Source: Lentisphaeria bacterium UBA1776 (GTDB lineage: Bacteria; Verrucomicrobiota; Lentisphaeria; Victivallales; Victivallaceae). From it: DNA of 48,344 bases. The position numbers were made by a program, and so were the translations under genes. Position 1 is the stretch's first letter. Each line of letters starts with the position of its first letter. Shown piece by piece: positions 47,772-48,344 of the stretch. The notes beneath the pieces are model-generated. The model had not been told where the DNA came from. It did no database searches and was given only the letters and a program-made list of their open reading frames with translations. The stretch covers positions 1-48,344 of the forward strand of contig DCGO01000074.1 in assembly GCA_002314605.1 (NCBI GenBank), in the 5' to 3' direction.

Positions 47772-48344
47772 TCAGCTCAGCATGACCTGTCCGCCGGTGA
47801 CGGGGATGGCCTGCCCGGTCTCGTAGGGCTGGGTGGCCGCATAGATGATGGCCAGCGCCACATCGTCCGGGGTACAGCCCCGGTGCATGGGGATCAGGCT
47901 CTCGTAATGCTTTTTGACATCCGCCGTGGTCCTGGCTCCCGGCACCTTGCCGGCGGCAAGATACTGGACGAACAGCCCCTTGACCGGATCGCTCCAGAGA
48001 GGACCGTCAAAGAAGTTGCCGGGACACACCGAGTTGACCTTGATGTGATCCGCCACCAGTTCCAGCGCAAAACTCTGAGTGAGACCGATGGTCCCGAACT
48101 TGCTTCCGGCGTAGGCGCCGTTGGCTTTGGAGCCCACCAGACCGCTCTTGGAGTTCACCTGCACGATGTCGCTCCAGCGTCCCGTGGCGGCGTTCTGTTT
48201 TGCCATCAGCCGGGCACAGTGTTTCACGCAGAGAAAGTAACCGATGTAGTTGATGTCCGTCACAAATTTCCAGTCCTTGAACTCGAAATTCTTGACCGAT
48301 CCGGAACGGACCACCCCGGCATTGGCCACGAAGAGGTCCACCCC
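47772..48344 (-). CDS. srlD: SDR oxidoreductase, sorbitol-6-phosphate dehydrogenase-like (5' end outside window)
   Basis: The last 190 codons of a short-chain dehydrogenase are visible; the N-terminal cofactor loop lies beyond the window edge. The NAG motif (DLFVANAGVV), catalytic Ser in VQVNSKSGLVGSKANGAY and the YxxxK motif YAGSKFG are present. SKSGLVGSKANGAYAGSKFG and TIGLTQSFALEL closely match E. coli SrlD (SKSGKVGSKHNSGYSAAKFG, GVGLTQSLALDL), and the C-terminal TGQAIPVTGGQVM matches SINVTGGQVMF. It should interconvert sorbitol-6-phosphate and fructose-6-phosphate or act on a similar polyol phosphate. It ends at a strong terminator. It could also be part of a larger sugar operon to the right. 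Confidence 0.8.
   Translation of the reverse strand, partial: GVDLFVANAGVVRSGSVKNFEFKDWKFVTDINYIGYFLCVKHCARLMAKQNAATGRWSDIVQVNSKSGLVGSKANGAYAGSKFGTIGLTQSFALELVADHIKVNSVCPGNFFDGPLWSDPVKGLFVQYLAAGKVPGARTTADVKKHYESLIPMHRGCTPDDVALAIIYAATQPYETGQAIPVTGGQVMLS

Noticed and set aside
1..48344. CRISPR arrays, tRNA/rRNA genes, transposases, riboswitches
   Set aside because: Scanning the intergenic gaps showed no regularly spaced repeats, cloverleaf-like sequences, transposase motifs or recognisable riboswitch cores.

Overview
This 48.3-kb window is gene-dense bacterial chromosome (about 42 protein genes, short intergenic gaps, no rRNA, tRNA, CRISPR array or transposase seen). It most resembles the phylum Lentisphaerota (Victivallis-like). 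The basis is indirect: a pseudopilin with an N-terminal GFTLIE cleavage motif and a C-terminal H-X9-DG motif sits inside a glycoside-hydrolase operon, the regulator is a GntR-DNA-binding/LacI-sensor chimera, and there is a minimal two-gene Suf system. This placement is inference; no rRNA is present to confirm it.

Layout. 1-7.8 kb: rdgB (-), then a MoxR-DUF58-DUF4381-like-VWA operon (+). A repeat-rich intergenic region (4915-5357) follows, then a secreted propeller-like protein of unknown function (-) divergent from an orphan PAS histidine kinase (+). 7.8-10.1 kb: xerD-purD (-). 10.1-17.3 kb: a long + strand run with DJ-1/PfpI, an ABC exporter, tilS, a small acidic unknown, hslO (Hsp33), pheA (chorismate mutase-prephenate dehydratase) and a beta-lactamase-fold hydrolase; the last four genes overlap start-to-stop. 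17.3-19.8 kb: an isolated 154-aa unknown closed by a strong terminator, a trimmed nagA-like deacetylase and folD.

19.8-28.2 kb (-): tkt, a TPR lipoprotein, dnaG, a creatininase-like/GNAT fusion whose creatininase metal site looks destroyed, and a large EF-hand-like membrane protein. 28.4-32.1 kb (+): ruvB, a Bax-inhibitor-1 family protein, a coiled-coil zinc-ribbon protein and an AlbA_2/Schlafen-like protein. 32.1-36.9 kb (-): the rod-shape operon mreC-mreD-mrdA, then plsC with a degenerate CobS-like membrane protein. 37.1-40.0 kb (-): ldhA-sufC-sufB, with a 21-codon leader ORF overlapping the ldhA start. 40.2-47.4 kb (-): a tight five-gene carbohydrate operon (GntR/LacI-type regulator, pseudopilin, LamG protein, 1128-aa secreted hydrolase-like protein, GH99/WbsX-like protein) bounded by a promoter with a palindrome and a rho-independent terminator. 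At the right edge is the 3' part of an srlD-like sorbitol-6-phosphate dehydrogenase.

Most of the window is housekeeping: nucleotide-pool cleaning, purine and folate metabolism, DNA replication and repair, tRNA lysidine, redox chaperone, cell-shape synthesis and Fe-S assembly. The accessory part is the sugar operon on the right. The most unusual items are the degenerate creatininase-GNAT fusion with its EF-hand membrane neighbour, the cysteine-rich tail of transketolase, the ldhA leader ORF, the pseudopilin-centred glycan operon that lacks a transporter, and the structured repeats at 5004-5358. All assignments are by eye from motifs; no database search was run.
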